Source of the DNA: an uncultured Lachnospiraceae bacterium
GTDB taxonomy: Bacteria; Bacillota; Clostridia; Lachnospirales; Lachnospiraceae
Length of the DNA: 64,000 nucleotides
Reading direction: 5' to 3'
Assembly: GCA_934401915.1 (NCBI GenBank)
Contig: CAKRSV010000001.1
Coordinates: forward strand, 372,001 to 436,000
Positions 1 through 9,080 of this stretch are shown here, piece by piece; the first letter of the stretch is position 1, and each line of letters starts with the position of its first letter. The position numbers were made by a program, and so were the translations under genes. The notes beneath the pieces are model-generated. The model did not search any database. It was not told the origin of the DNA and saw only the letters and a program-made list of their open reading frames with translations.

Positions 1-490
1 AGATCAGCCATCCTCTCATCTCCGTCAACTGTCCCATAAGCTCATAACACAGACACATCAGAGACAGTAGCGCCAGAAACGGCATCATTATGGTCGCCTG
101 CTTCCGCATGTGACTGCTGAATTTCCGCGCCCGGTACGCCCTCGACGCCTCATCGTTATGAAGCTCGTTGACATCCCCCTCCACATACTCTTTGGCAAAA
201 TAGTAGGTGAGGGATTCGTCGTGCGTGATCTCCTTCCAGCCCATTTCCTGTGCCATCTCCAGAAACATTTCCTTATGGCGGATCTCCTCCAGCGTCGGCT
301 TCTTGGGAAGGTTAAACCGGTCAACATCATACAGCATCCTGACCGGAGCGCTCTTTCGGAAAGTGTAGATAACGCCCACGCTGATATTTTCTAACAGCCA
401 CCCCTGTATTGCCATCTTCTCCAGGTAGCACAGCTCCTTCTGATAGCTGAGAAAAAACCGGAATTTTCTTGTCCGTGATTCCTTACTCAT
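1..490 (-). CDS. DUF2812 domain protein (3' end beyond window)
   Basis: The reading frame starts with ATG at 490 and runs off the left edge, so about 163 residues are visible. The start overlaps the stop of the upstream padR gene by four bases (ATGA), showing translational coupling. The N-terminal half is polar and aromatic-rich, with conserved-looking segments RKFRFF and LEKMAIQGW, followed by a hydrophobic stretch near residues 142-160 that looks like a membrane helix. DUF2812 proteins are commonly encoded directly after PadR regulators in Firmicutes and are thought to be membrane partners or targets of that regulator. Molecular function is unknown. The family call rests on the pairing and overall pattern. 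Confidence 0.8.
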   Translation of the reverse strand, partial: MSKESRTRKFRFFLSYQKELCYLEKMAIQGWLLENISVGVIYTFRKSAPVRMLYDVDRFNLPKKPTLEEIRHKEMFLEMAQEMGWKEITHDESLTYYFAKEYVEGDVNELHNDEASRAYRARKFSSHMRKQATIMMPFLALLSLMCLCYELMGQLTEMRGWLI

Positions 491-819
491 AATCCTCTTC
501 CTCCTCCCAGCACGGAATGACCGTCCTCAAGCTGGTTTTCAAGCCGCGTCGTCTCCATCCTCAAAAGCTCGCGTCCGTTGTCTGTCAGGTAGTATGTCTT
601 TTTCCCTTCCTCGCCGGGCACCACCTCTATCACGCCGTCTGCCACAAGCCTGCCCACCATCGTGTACAGGGTTCCGGTTCCCAGCACGATGCGATGCTTT
701 GTCAGCTCGCTGACATACTGCATGATCGCGTAGCCATGCCTTGGCGCAGAGAGCGCCAACAGGGTATAATATGTAGTCTCTGTCATAGGAATATATTTTT
801 TTATCAAGGATTCTTCCAT
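487..819 (-). CDS. PadR family transcriptional regulator
   Basis: This 110-residue protein has the winged-helix PadR fold pattern: an N-terminal TYYTLLALSAPRHGYAI segment (helix 1-2), the LGTGTLYTMVGRL recognition helix at about residues 46-58, then a wing ending KTYYLTDNGREL. PadR proteins are usually repressors released by small hydrophobic or phenolic ligands, and often control a membrane protein next door. Here the DUF2812 gene follows with a four-base overlap. A near-ideal palindrome of the ATGT-N9-ACAT type lies about 40 bp upstream (856-872), which suggests autoregulation. The ligand cannot be told from sequence. Confidence 0.93.
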   Translation of the reverse strand: MEESLIKKYIPMTETTYYTLLALSAPRHGYAIMQYVSELTKHRIVLGTGTLYTMVGRLVADGVIEVVPGEEGKKTYYLTDNGRELLRMETTRLENQLEDGHSVLGGGRGL

Positions 820-855
820 GCTTACCCCGTTTCCTTACCACTATCATTGCACGAC

Positions 856-872
856 ATGTCGAGGCTCGACAT
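856..872. promoter_or_regulatory. Putative PadR operator palindrome
   Basis: ATGTCGAG-G-CTCGACAT is a perfect 8+1+8 inverted repeat just upstream of padR. PadR-family operators characteristically contain ATGT and ACAT half sites separated by 8-10 bases, so this fits an autoregulatory site. A second overlapping 10-bp palindrome (CGACATGTCG) sits at 852-861. Confidence 0.6.
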
Positions 873-884
873 ATCACAGGTAAA

Positions 885-927
885 TAATAAAATACACCCT
901 GTCGACATTTCTGTCAATAGGGTGTAT
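885..927 (-). terminator. Rho-independent terminator of the trpB2-like gene
   Basis: On the minus strand a 9-bp stem (ATACACCCT / AGGGTGTAT, 892-900 and 919-927) is followed by a TTTTATTATTT tract directly after the trpB2-like stop codon at 942. Confidence 0.75.
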
Positions 928-941
928 CTGAATATCTTCTC

Positions 942-2315
942 TTATTCTACATCCGGGAGGAGCTCAAAGCTCTTCTGAAGCTCTTCATCCGTCGGAATAT
1001 AGTCTGTCATCTCGCCGTTGTGGAACTTCTCATAGGCAACCATATCGAAGTAACCGGTTCCTGTCAGACCAAATACAATGGTTTTCTCCTCTCCCGTCTC
1101 CTTGCACTTGAGCGCTTCGTCGATCGCCACGCGGATCGCATGCGAGCTCTCCGGAGCCGGAAGGATACCCTCTACGCGGGCAAACTGCTCAGCCGCCGCA
1201 AACACGGAGGTCTGCTCTACACTGGTTGCCTCCATCAGGCCGTCATGATAAAGCTGTGACAGCGTGCTGCTCATTCCATGGTAACGCAGTCCTCCTGCGT
1301 GGTTTGCCGAAGGAATGAAGTTGCTTCCCAGCGTATACATCTTCGCCAGCGGACACACCATACCGGTGTCGCAGAAATCATACGCATATTTTCCTCTGGT
1401 AAAGCTCGGGCAGGACGCCGGTTCTACCGCTATGATACGATAGTCCTTCTCCCCTCTGAGCTTCTCACCCATAAACGGTGAGATCAGACCGCCCAGGTTC
1501 GAACCGCCGCCGGCGCATCCGATAATGATATCCGGCGTGATCCCGTACTTGTCAAGCGCTGCCTTTGTCTCAAGTCCGATTACCGACTGGTGCAGCAATA
1601 CCTGATTCAGCACACTTCCCAGCACGTAACGATACCCCTCCGTGTGGGTAGCCACCTCTACAGCCTCCGAGATCGCACATCCCAGACTTCCCGTTGTTCC
1701 CGGGTGCATTTGCAGGATCTTGCGTCCGATCTCTGTCGTCTCTGAAGGTGACGGCGTCACGCTTGCGCCATAGGTGCGCATTACTTCTCTCCGGAACGGC
1801 TTCTGCTCATAGGAAACCTTTACCATAAACACTTTGCAGTCCAGATCAAAGTACGAACATGCCATGGAAAGAGCAGTTCCCCACTGACCGGCTCCCGTCT
1901 CTGTGGTAACGCCCTTCAGCCCCTGCTTCTTCGCATAATAGGCCTGCGCGATCGCCGAATTCAATTTGTGGCTGCCGCTGGTGTTGTTTCCCTCGAACTT
2001 ATAGTAGATCTTCGCCGGAGTCTGCAGCTTTTCCTCCAGACAGTATGCCCGTACCAGGGGAGACGGACGGTACATCCGGTAGAAATTGCGGATCTCCTCG
2101 GGAATCGGTATCATCGCCGTTGTGTCGTCCAGCTCCTGCTCGGCGAGTTCGCGGCAAAATACTACGCTGAGCTCATCCAGCGTCATGGGCTGCTTTGTTC
2201 CCGGATTCAAAAGCGGCGCCGGCTTGTTTTTCATATCCGCGCGGACATTGTACCATTCCTTCGGCATCTCGCTTTCTTCCAGATAGATCTTGTAAGGTAT
2301 TGTCTGTTCTTTCAT
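942..2315 (-). CDS. trpB: Tryptophan synthase beta chain, TrpB2 type
   Basis: This 457-residue PLP enzyme condenses indole with serine to give tryptophan. It belongs to the TrpB2 branch, which is longer than classical TrpB (about 400 residues) and has an N-terminal extension. The PLP lysine is in GSHKLNSA (K117), the catalytic-loop motif is ETGAGQWG (139-146), and the glycine-rich phosphate clamp GCAGGGSNLGG lies at 266-276. No trpA or other trp gene is nearby. TrpB2 enzymes often stand alone and may salvage free indole, which is abundant in the gut. A consensus-like promoter is at 2350-2382 with a short leader, so no T-box or trp attenuator fits in front of it. Confidence 0.95.
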   Translation of the reverse strand: MKEQTIPYKIYLEESEMPKEWYNVRADMKNKPAPLLNPGTKQPMTLDELSVVFCRELAEQELDDTTAMIPIPEEIRNFYRMYRPSPLVRAYCLEEKLQTPAKIYYKFEGNNTSGSHKLNSAIAQAYYAKKQGLKGVTTETGAGQWGTALSMACSYFDLDCKVFMVKVSYEQKPFRREVMRTYGASVTPSPSETTEIGRKILQMHPGTTGSLGCAISEAVEVATHTEGYRYVLGSVLNQVLLHQSVIGLETKAALDKYGITPDIIIGCAGGGSNLGGLISPFMGEKLRGEKDYRIIAVEPASCPSFTRGKYAYDFCDTGMVCPLAKMYTLGSNFIPSANHAGGLRYHGMSSTLSQLYHDGLMEATSVEQTSVFAAAEQFARVEGILPAPESSHAIRVAIDEALKCKETGEEKTIVFGLTGTGYFDMVAYEKFHNGEMTDYIPTDEELQKSFELLPDVE

Positions 2316-2349
2316 GGCTTTTGCTTGGACCTCTCTTTCGCTATTATTT

Positions 2350-2382
2350 ATTATACTAGCATTTCCAGTAATTGCGTGTCAA
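2350..2382 (-). promoter_or_regulatory. Sigma-A-like promoter for the trpB2-like gene
   Basis: TTGACA (2382-2377), then an 18-bp spacer to TAGTAT (2358-2353); an overlapping TATAAT lies 3 bp further on. The transcript leader is only about 30 nt. Confidence 0.6.
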
Positions 2383-2417
2383 ATAGAAGCTCATTCTTCA
2401 CACTCCCTCTGGACATC

Positions 2418-2448
2418 AAAAAAAGCACTACACTTACGTGCAATGCTT
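2418..2448 (-). terminator. Terminator of the tRNA-Tyr/tRNA-Leu transcript
   Basis: An 11-bp stem (AAGCATTGCAC / GTGTAGTGCTT with two G-T pairs), a GTAA loop and a run of T on the minus strand lie directly after the tRNA-Leu 3' end. Confidence 0.85.
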
Positions 2449-2453
2449 TTTGA

Positions 2454-2539
2454 TGCCGGCGACCGGAATCGAACCGGTACGGGAGGTTAGTCCCGCAGGA
2501 TTTTAAGTCCTGTGCGTCTGCCAGTTCCGCCACGCCGGC
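2454..2539 (-). tRNA. tRNA-Leu (anticodon UAA)
   Basis: The acceptor stem GCCGGCG/CGCCGGC, a long variable arm typical of class II tRNAs, a T-loop GGTTCGATTCC and an anticodon stem-loop CAGGA-CTTAAAA-TCCTG give anticodon TAA. Discriminator is A; CCA is not encoded. It lies 6 nt downstream of tRNA-Tyr on the same strand. Confidence 0.97.
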
Positions 2540-2545
2540 ATGCAA

Positions 2546-2627
2546 TGGATGGAGGTGGATTCGAACCACCGAAGCAATTTGCAGCAGATTTACAGTCTGT
2601 CCCCTTTGGCCACTCGGGAATCCATCC
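2546..2627 (-). tRNA. tRNA-Tyr (anticodon GUA)
   Basis: The acceptor GGATGGA/TCCATCC, anticodon stem-loop CAGA-CTGTAAA-TCTG (anticodon GTA) and long variable arm identify tRNA-Tyr. CCA is not encoded. It is co-transcribed with the downstream tRNA-Leu. Confidence 0.97.
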
Positions 2628-2634
2628 ATATTTC

Positions 2635-2666
2635 CTGTAACAGTTTAACCCGCTAAACTGTTACAG
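2635..2666. repeat. Perfect 13-bp inverted repeat upstream of tRNA-Tyr
   Basis: CTGTAACAGTTTA and TAAACTGTTACAG flank a 6-nt loop between the GH13 stop (2677) and the tRNA-Tyr 5' end (2627). There is no T tract on either strand, so it is not a textbook terminator. It may be an RNA-processing hairpin or an operator. Confidence 0.7.
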
Positions 2667-2676
2667 TTATATCATA

Positions 2677-4803
2677 TCATTCCATGAATTGCAAGAAATT
2701 TTTTGTTCCCTCTTCCTCATTCTCATAGTGCAGAATGATCGCCGAAGTCGCCGGAAGAGTGATCAGCAGCTTACCCGCAACCACCGGGTATTCCTTGCTC
2801 TCCACCGTATATCCGTCCGCCGTCGTGAGGAGAAGCTGCTTGAGGGTACATTCCTTGGGAATTCCCAGATACCACACGGTAAGCTCCTTCATGATCTCAT
2901 GGTTGTTGTTGTTTACGAGAATGACATTCTGCGCTTCCCGGTTGAACCTTCCGTAACCGATCACATTGTAATCCGCTTCCAGATATTTGAGCGACCCGGT
3001 CAGGAATTCCCGGTGGCTTTTGTGGATCCTGATTATATCCCGGTGGAACTGGATCAGTTCCTGATCTTCTTTTCCCCATGGGAATGTCCGCCGGTTGTCC
3101 GGATCGGTAAAACCGCAGACGCCCGCCTCATCACCGTAATAGATCGTCGGCGCTCCCGGCCAGGTCATCTGGATAACGACCGCTTCCCGCATGACAGCCT
3201 TATTGATTCCCTGGTTCGCCGCCTCCGGTCCAAGCGTGTTTGTTCTTCCGACCTTATGATTGGTTCTTGTCAGGAAGCGGGAATGGTCATGGTTGGACAG
3301 CTCGTTCATCGCCGTCTGTAAAGAGGGCGTACTGAAGCTTGCCCCGTGGTGCTGCATTGCGCCCCAGAAGCTGTCCGCATTTCCCAGAAGATCCTCCCGG
3401 TAATCGTCACTGTGCTTCTGCATACCGGTCAGAAACCAGGTGACCGGCTCCATAAAGGCGTCGTAATTCATAACGGTATCCCACTCATCACCCTGAAGCC
3501 AGTCCTTGGGACACCCGTAATGCTCTGCCAGAATGATCGCATTGGGATTCGCCATCTTCACGTTGCGCCGGAATTCTTTCCAGAAATTATGGTTAAATTC
3601 CGGGCTGTGCCCCAGATCTGCCGCCACATCCAGTCTCCAGCCGTCCGCATTGTACGGCGCGGAAACCCATTTTCTCGCAATATACAGAACGTAGTCATAC
3701 AGTTCTCTGGAATTCTCATAATTCAGCTTGGGCAGCGTATCATGTCCCCACCAGCCGTCATAGGTTGGATTGTACGGCCAGCGATTCTGGTCGTGGAAAT
3801 CAAAATAATCGTGATACGGGCTGTCCTGCGCAACATAAGCACCCTTTTCATAGCCCGGCGCATTTTCATAAATCCGCTCTCTGTCCAGCCATTTGTTAAA
3901 AGATCCACAATGGTTGAACACGCCGTCCAGAATGACCTTCATGCCACGGCGGTGCGCTTCCTTTACGACCTCCGCAAAGAGCTGGTTGCTCGCCTCCAGA
4001 TTTTCCTTGTTGGAAACCCGGTCAATGTATCTGGTTGCAAACCGGTTTTCGCTCTGATCCGGGCGCAGCAGTTCTCCTTCATCATGGACGATCTTTCCAA
4101 AATGTGGATCGATATAGTCGTAGTCCTGAATATCGTATTTATGGTTGGAGGGAGAGACAAACAGCGGGTTAAAATAGATCACATCAATCCCCAGATCCTG
4201 CAGATAGTCCATCTTGTCAAGCACACCCTGCAGATCTCCGCCGTAAAACTCTCTGACGCCCATCGTGGCAGGATACTTGTTCCAGTCCTCCACCTTCACG
4301 GTCTTATCGCCAATGTACTGGTACTCTCCGGTCAGCACATCATTTGACGGATCTCCATTGTAAAAGCGATCCACATAAATCTGATACATGACCGCGCCTT
4401 TCGCCCAGTCCGGCGTCTTGAAGCCCGGGATCAGTTGGAAATGGTAGTATTCGTTGATATCCTTGCACACACCGCGCGTATCGTAGAAGCAGGACAGCTT
4501 TCCCACCTCTGCCACAAAATAATAGACATACTTTTCATTTTCAAGCTGTACAGTGTGTGAATAATAGTCAAATTCTTCATCGGAATCGGTCTTGAGCATC
4601 AGATGTTTTTCATTCCCGTGAACCAGAAAAACACGGTCTATATTATTCTTTTTTGATCGGAAATGGATCACAACCTCACCATAGGCACTCGGTTCCGGCG
4701 GGCACACATAGTCTTCCGTCATATCAGAATACAACGCCTTCCGGTCAAACACCGGCCGCATTCCTACGATATACTGTTGTTTTTGAAAATCGTCAATATC
4801 CAT
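2677..4803 (-). CDS. Glycoside hydrolase family 13, neopullulanase/cyclomaltodextrinase-like
   Basis: This 708-residue protein has no signal peptide and probably acts in the cytoplasm on maltodextrins or branched alpha-glucan oligomers. Residues 1-125 form a beta-sandwich module like the N-domain of neopullulanases. The (beta/alpha)8 barrel follows, with GH13 region I at ILDGVFNH (291-298), the nucleophile D392 in GWRLDVA, the acid/base E427 in ILAEHYG, and the transition-state D506 in SNHDHSRF. A C-terminal beta domain closes the protein. It stands alone between ftsH and the tRNAs, with its own promoter candidate at 4886-4912. The exact bond specificity (alpha-1,4, alpha-1,6 or cyclodextrins) cannot be told. 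Confidence 0.93.
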   Translation of the reverse strand: MDIDDFQKQQYIVGMRPVFDRKALYSDMTEDYVCPPEPSAYGEVVIHFRSKKNNIDRVFLVHGNEKHLMLKTDSDEEFDYYSHTVQLENEKYVYYFVAEVGKLSCFYDTRGVCKDINEYYHFQLIPGFKTPDWAKGAVMYQIYVDRFYNGDPSNDVLTGEYQYIGDKTVKVEDWNKYPATMGVREFYGGDLQGVLDKMDYLQDLGIDVIYFNPLFVSPSNHKYDIQDYDYIDPHFGKIVHDEGELLRPDQSENRFATRYIDRVSNKENLEASNQLFAEVVKEAHRRGMKVILDGVFNHCGSFNKWLDRERIYENAPGYEKGAYVAQDSPYHDYFDFHDQNRWPYNPTYDGWWGHDTLPKLNYENSRELYDYVLYIARKWVSAPYNADGWRLDVAADLGHSPEFNHNFWKEFRRNVKMANPNAIILAEHYGCPKDWLQGDEWDTVMNYDAFMEPVTWFLTGMQKHSDDYREDLLGNADSFWGAMQHHGASFSTPSLQTAMNELSNHDHSRFLTRTNHKVGRTNTLGPEAANQGINKAVMREAVVIQMTWPGAPTIYYGDEAGVCGFTDPDNRRTFPWGKEDQELIQFHRDIIRIHKSHREFLTGSLKYLEADYNVIGYGRFNREAQNVILVNNNNHEIMKELTVWYLGIPKECTLKQLLLTTADGYTVESKEYPVVAGKLLITLPATSAIILHYENEEEGTKNFLQFME

Positions 4804-4885
4804 TGTGCCTCCCTATCCTCTCTGCATCCAAAGCACCAGATCTCTCCGATTTGCTGCTCCTGAAATTCATTCAAACAATCTTCAT

Positions 4886-4912
4886 TTTATACTATATGTA
4901 GGGGATATTCAA
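4886..4912 (-). promoter_or_regulatory. Candidate promoter for the GH13 gene
   Basis: On the minus strand TTGAAT (4912-4907) and TATAAA (4891-4886) are 15 bp apart; shifting the -35 by one base (CTTGAA) gives 16 bp. The rest of the roughly 300-bp stretch 4804-5107 holds the terminator at 4919-4950 and AT-rich sequence, including isolated TATAAT hexamers at 4992 and 5019 on the plus strand, with no gene that I can see. Confidence 0.4.
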
Positions 4913-4918
4913 GACAGT

Positions 4919-4950
4919 AAAAAAGACAGTTTTCGAAGACTGTCTTTTTT
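4919..4950. terminator. Bidirectional terminator downstream of ftsH
   Basis: A-rich/T-rich 12-bp stem AAAAAAGACAGT / ACTGTCTTTTTT with a TTCGAA-containing loop. Read leftward it ends the ftsH transcript. Confidence 0.85.
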
Positions 4951-5107
4951 AGAGAAGGTATTTCTTTCTTATGGGGTATAGCAAAAAACTATATAATGTA
5001 TTGGGGGGTTACAAGTAGTATAATAGCATAGCACCTACCCTGCCACAATACTAAGGATTCACAAATATTACAATTTTCGACTAGTGTTTTTGTGCATTTT
5101 TTACAAT

Positions 5108-6967
5108 TTAGTCTTCTGCAACCGTCTCTCCCGGCTCATCGGGCTGCGGATAGTACGTGTCAAACAGCGCTTCAAACTCTGCACGGTTGATCTTTTCTTT
5201 CTCCAGAAGCAGCTTCGCACACTTGTGAAGAACGTCCTCATGCTCCATGATGATCGCTTTCGCCTTGCTGTAACAGTCGTCGATGATCGCCTTGACTTCC
5301 TTGTCGATCTCCCCGGAGATCACCTCGCTGTGATTCTTGGCATGCGCCAGATCTCTTCCGATAAATACCTCGTCGTCGTCATCGTCGTAGTTGATCACGC
5401 CGATGTTCTCCGACATACCATAGCGCGTCACCATTCTGCGGGCAACCTTCGTCGCCTTCTTGATGTCGCTCGATGCGCCTGTCGTGATATCGTCAAAGAT
5501 GATCTCTTCCGCGATTCTTCCGCCCAGGGATACCATGATATCCTCGATCATCTTACCCTTTGTCATAAACATTTCATCTTTTTCCGGGAGGGGCATGGTA
5601 TAACCCGCCGCTCCAAGTCCTGTCGGGATGATCGAAACGGTATACACCGGTCCGACGTCAGGCAGTACATGGAAAAGAATCGCATGACCGGCTTCGTGAT
5701 AGGCCGTGATCTTCTTCTCCTTGTCGGAAATGATCCGGCTCTTCTTCTCCGCGCCGATACCTACCTTGATGAATGCAGCCTTGATATCCTCCTGCTTCAC
5801 AAACGCCCTCTTATCCATTGCCGCGTTGATGGCCGCCTCATTCAGAAGGTTCTCCAGATCTGCTCCGGTAAAGCCAGCTGTCGTCTGCGCGATCTGTCCC
5901 AGATCCACATCGTCACCGAGTGGCTTGTTCTTGGCGTGCACGTTAAGGATCTCTTCTCTTCCCCGGACATCCGGCGCTGCGACCGTGATCTTACGGTCAA
6001 ACCTTCCCGGACGCAGGATCGCAGGATCCAGAATATCCACACGGTTTGTCGCCGCCATCACGATGATTCCCTCGTTGATCCCAAATCCGTCCATCTCTAC
6101 AAGAAGCTGATTCAGCGTCTGCTCTCTCTCGTCATGACCGCCGCCCATCCCGGTTCCACGTCGTCTCGCCACCGCGTCGATCTCGTCGATAAAGATGATA
6201 CAGGGCGCATGTCTCTTCGCCTCGGCAAACATATCACGCACACGGGATGCACCGACGCCGACAAACATCTCCACAAAGTCAGAACCGGATATGCTGAAGA
6301 ACGGCACATTCGCCTCTCCCGCGATCGCCTTGGCAAGAAGCGTCTTACCAGTACCCGGAGCGCCCTCCAACAGGACGCCCTTCGGGATCCTCGCGCCGAC
6401 CTTGGTAAACTTGCCGGGATCTTTCAGAAATTCTACGATCTCCTGCAGTTCTTCCTTTTCTTCCTTGAGTCCCGCAACGCCGTCCAGCGTCACCTTATTT
6501 TCTCCGCCCATCGTAAGGCGCGCCCGGCTTTTTCCGAAATTCATCATCTTGCCGTTGCTGCCGCCTCCGGAATTCTGTGCGTTCATCATCACAAAGAAAA
6601 ATGCACAGGCAACTACCACGATCAGGATCGGCAGGATACTGTTCAAAAACCAGTTTTCCTGCGGTACATTCTCCACCGTGGGATCCAGCCCGTAGCTCCG
6701 CACCAGACTCTCCATCTCGCTGACATCGGTCACGTACAGGACTCTCTCTTCGCCGTTTTTCAGTGTTACCTCCAGCGATCCCGTCGGCGTATCCTTGTTG
6801 GGGCAGATATTGACTCTTGCCACCTCTTCGTTTTTCAACTGCGACTCAAACTGTCCCTTTGTGTACCCCGTGTTCTGGACTTTCAGTGTCCCGATCCAGA
6901 CGGTGAACAAAAGCAGCCCGATAATGAGCACAAAATATAAATAAAAACTTCTACTATTCCTACTCAA
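5108..6967 (-). CDS. ftsH: ATP-dependent zinc metalloprotease FtsH
   Basis: This 619-residue AAA+ protease is membrane-anchored and degrades misfolded or regulatory membrane and cytosolic proteins; in Bacillus it also affects entry into sporulation. Two transmembrane helices (about 9-27 and 108-129) flank an extracytoplasmic segment. The AAA module has Walker A GAPGTGKT (202-209), Walker B IIFIDEID (257-264) and a second region of homology near 303-323. The zinc site HEAGH is at 424-428. Length is normal. A five-Asp run lies near residue 520, before the conserved VFIGRDL. It is the last gene of the leftward tilS-hpt-ftsH group, followed by a strong terminator. Confidence 0.98.
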   Translation of the reverse strand: MSRNSRSFYLYFVLIIGLLLFTVWIGTLKVQNTGYTKGQFESQLKNEEVARVNICPNKDTPTGSLEVTLKNGEERVLYVTDVSEMESLVRSYGLDPTVENVPQENWFLNSILPILIVVVACAFFFVMMNAQNSGGGSNGKMMNFGKSRARLTMGGENKVTLDGVAGLKEEKEELQEIVEFLKDPGKFTKVGARIPKGVLLEGAPGTGKTLLAKAIAGEANVPFFSISGSDFVEMFVGVGASRVRDMFAEAKRHAPCIIFIDEIDAVARRRGTGMGGGHDEREQTLNQLLVEMDGFGINEGIIVMAATNRVDILDPAILRPGRFDRKITVAAPDVRGREEILNVHAKNKPLGDDVDLGQIAQTTAGFTGADLENLLNEAAINAAMDKRAFVKQEDIKAAFIKVGIGAEKKSRIISDKEKKITAYHEAGHAILFHVLPDVGPVYTVSIIPTGLGAAGYTMPLPEKDEMFMTKGKMIEDIMVSLGGRIAEEIIFDDITTGASSDIKKATKVARRMVTRYGMSENIGVINYDDDDDEVFIGRDLAHAKNHSEVISGEIDKEVKAIIDDCYSKAKAIIMEHEDVLHKCAKLLLEKEKINRAEFEALFDTYYPQPDEPGETVAED

Positions 6968-7081
6968 AGCAAACCTCTTTCCTGGTCAGCCTCCCGACAT
7001 ACCATTTTATAACATTTCTCTCAGCCGTCCTCTTCCCGCATCCCTCGCACGTTTCCGGAAGCCTCGCGGCTCTGTGTATTT

Positions 7082-7612
7082 TTACTTGTCGTCAAACTTG
7101 ACGATTCCAATATAGGGAAGGTTGCGGTATCTCTGATCGTAATCCAGTCCGTAGCCTACCACAAACTCATCCGGGATCTCAAACCCGGTATAATCCACAT
7201 TGACGTCCACGACTCTGCGCTCTGGCTTATCCAACAGCGTACACAGCTTCACATCTGCCGGACCTCTGTCCTTCAGCATCTCCAGAAGATAGCTCAACGT
7301 TCTTCCGGAATCTACGATATCCTCCACGACCAGAACATTCTTTCCGCCGAGCGGCTCGTCCAGATCCTTCACGATCTTTACCACACCGCTGGATTTGGTA
7401 TCTCCGCCGTAGCTCGAAACCGACATGAAATCCAGGGAAACCGGTACTGTAATGCGCTTTGCCAGCTCACACATGAAAAAACTGCCGCCCTTTAAGACAC
7501 ATACCAGATGGATCTGTTTGCCGGCATAATCTTTCGAGATCTGATCTCCGATCTCCTGAATCCTCTTATCTACTTCCTCTTCTGTCAATAAAACTTCAAT
7601 CCGTTCTGCCAT
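7082..7612 (-). CDS. hpt: Hypoxanthine phosphoribosyltransferase
   Basis: This 176-residue purine-salvage enzyme converts hypoxanthine or guanine plus PRPP to IMP or GMP. The PRPP-binding signature VLVVEDIVDSGRTL is at residues 93-106, and the KGGSFF loop near 41-46 and DFMSVSSYG flexible loop near 61-69 fit bacterial HPRTs. Its start overlaps the end of tilS by 17 bp, the usual arrangement in Firmicutes, where tilS-hpt-ftsH are co-transcribed. Confidence 0.97.
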   Translation of the reverse strand: MAERIEVLLTEEEVDKRIQEIGDQISKDYAGKQIHLVCVLKGGSFFMCELAKRITVPVSLDFMSVSSYGGDTKSSGVVKIVKDLDEPLGGKNVLVVEDIVDSGRTLSYLLEMLKDRGPADVKLCTLLDKPERRVVDVNVDYTGFEIPDEFVVGYGLDYDQRYRNLPYIGIVKFDDK

Positions 7613-8987
7613 TTTCTCCTCCTCTTAGACACACTTTCAAAATGCGTCTGGTATTTTCATCCACTTTATAATACTGACTGATCCGATATCCCGGAACCCA
7701 CACGATATGCGCGCCGTCCGCCAGCACCAGCATACGGCTCCGTTTCCATTTGGGGATTTTTTCGTTGATCATGTACTCTTTCAGTGTCTTCTTATGCAAG
7801 GCCATGTCGATCGTCAGATAATCGCCCGGCTGTCTTGTTCTTAGAAGCAAAGACGTAGTTATTTTATCATAATCAAAGCATTTCGTATATCTATTTTCAC
7901 TAATATTTTCCTTTCTTTCGGAAAAAAAAGCCTCTCTGTCGATCACCTCAAAGGAAAAATCCTCCTCCCGCGGCTCCGCTTCCTCTCTGAAAAACAGTTT
8001 TTCCAGATATAGCCTGTCGTATACCTTCCGTGCCCTAAGTTCATAGGGAAGAAGAAGTTCCTTGCTTCCCTCCCTCTCTTTTAGGGAAAGCAGATCTTCG
8101 ATGTGCTGACGTGTGATGTCCTTACCGTGCGGGGTCAGTTCCCAGAGCATTTTGCGCAGGATCCTCTTTTGCAGGATCTCCGGCTCCTTTTCAAACGCTG
8201 CAAGCTCCACGCACATAGCCTCTTCCTCCCGGACAACGCACCTCGCAAAGGATTCATCCGTCTGCTCCTCCAGATACTTCTCCGCCTCGGAAAGTATGTC
8301 CGCCAGCTCGTTCATATGCGGCACAGCCGCCGTGCAGATCTCCTTCTCCGCATAGGGCAGGATATGGTGCCGGATCCGGTTTCGGGCATAGTGATCCTCC
8401 CCGTTGGTGCTGTCCACACAGTAGGTCAACCCCTGCTCCTCCAGATACCCTTCTATCTCCGCCCGCGTCAGGCACAGGATCGGCCGGATGACCTCTTCCC
8501 TGACCGGCGCGATCGAACACATTCCCTTGAGACCGCTCCCGCGGAACATATGAAAAAGCATCGTTTCCGCACGGTCCTCCGCGTTGTGGGCGACCGCGAT
8601 CTTCACATCTCCGCCCAGCCGCGCCGCCGTCTCACGAAAACACTGATACCTGAGATGTCTGCCTGCCTCCTCCGGTGAAAAGTGCATTTCCCGCGCATAG
8701 CCTTCCATATCCACCTCTCTCAGAAAAAAGGGCACTCCCAGGCGATTGCAGAGGCTCTCTACATACGCCGCATCCGCCGCCGCGTCTTTTCGCACGCCAT
8801 GATTGATATGTACCGCCTGCAAAGTCAGCTCATACGCCGCAGATAACCGCCAGAGCAGATGCAAAAGACACACGGAATCCGCACCGCCGGAAACCCCGAC
8901 GACCACCTTTGCTCCCCGCTCAAGCATATTATGCTTTTCTATATATCTTTTTACCTTTTCCGGTATCGCTTCTCTCATGTTCTCCAT
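7596..8987 (-). CDS. tilS: tRNA(Ile)-lysidine synthase TilS
   Basis: TilS modifies C34 of the CAU-anticodon tRNA-Ile to lysidine, using ATP and lysine, so that AUA is read as Ile. The PP-loop SGGADS lies about 33-38 residues after the start chosen here. The N-type ATPase domain is followed by a TilS substrate-binding region and the C-terminal TilS_C domain ending near GYRISQYYKV. The frame is open to a GTG at 9026, but that codon has only a distant SD. ATG at 8987 or 8978 is preferred because GGAATGGAG lies just before 8978 and the N-terminus then aligns with typical TilS proteins. It overlaps hpt. Confidence 0.96.
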   Translation of the reverse strand: MENMREAIPEKVKRYIEKHNMLERGAKVVVGVSGGADSVCLLHLLWRLSAAYELTLQAVHINHGVRKDAAADAAYVESLCNRLGVPFFLREVDMEGYAREMHFSPEEAGRHLRYQCFRETAARLGGDVKIAVAHNAEDRAETMLFHMFRGSGLKGMCSIAPVREEVIRPILCLTRAEIEGYLEEQGLTYCVDSTNGEDHYARNRIRHHILPYAEKEICTAAVPHMNELADILSEAEKYLEEQTDESFARCVVREEEAMCVELAAFEKEPEILQKRILRKMLWELTPHGKDITRQHIEDLLSLKEREGSKELLLPYELRARKVYDRLYLEKLFFREEAEPREEDFSFEVIDREAFFSERKENISENRYTKCFDYDKITTSLLLRTRQPGDYLTIDMALHKKTLKEYMINEKIPKWKRSRMLVLADGAHIVWVPGYRISQYYKVDENTRRILKVCLRGGENGRTD

Positions 8988-9080
8988 TCCTGAAATCTGC
9001 GCCTGTGGGCTTGTCCGCCGCCGCACAGACGAAACGGTCCCTTTGCGCTCCTTGTATCATAACACAGCCCCTTTTCATTC

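Noticed and set aside
2316..2453. T-box or trp attenuator upstream of the trpB2-like gene
   Set aside because: A promoter at 2350-2382 leaves only a ~30-nt leader, and the hairpin further up belongs to the tRNA terminator.
2351..2629. 92-codon open frame on the minus strand across the tRNA genes
   Set aside because: It is the read-through translation of tRNA-Tyr and tRNA-Leu (FPSGQRGQTVN and AELADAQDLKSCG are the usual artefacts), not a protein gene.
5084..6940. Very long plus-strand open frame opposite ftsH
   Set aside because: It is a complement-frame shadow of ftsH, with no ribosome binding site and a His/Arg/Leu-rich composition.
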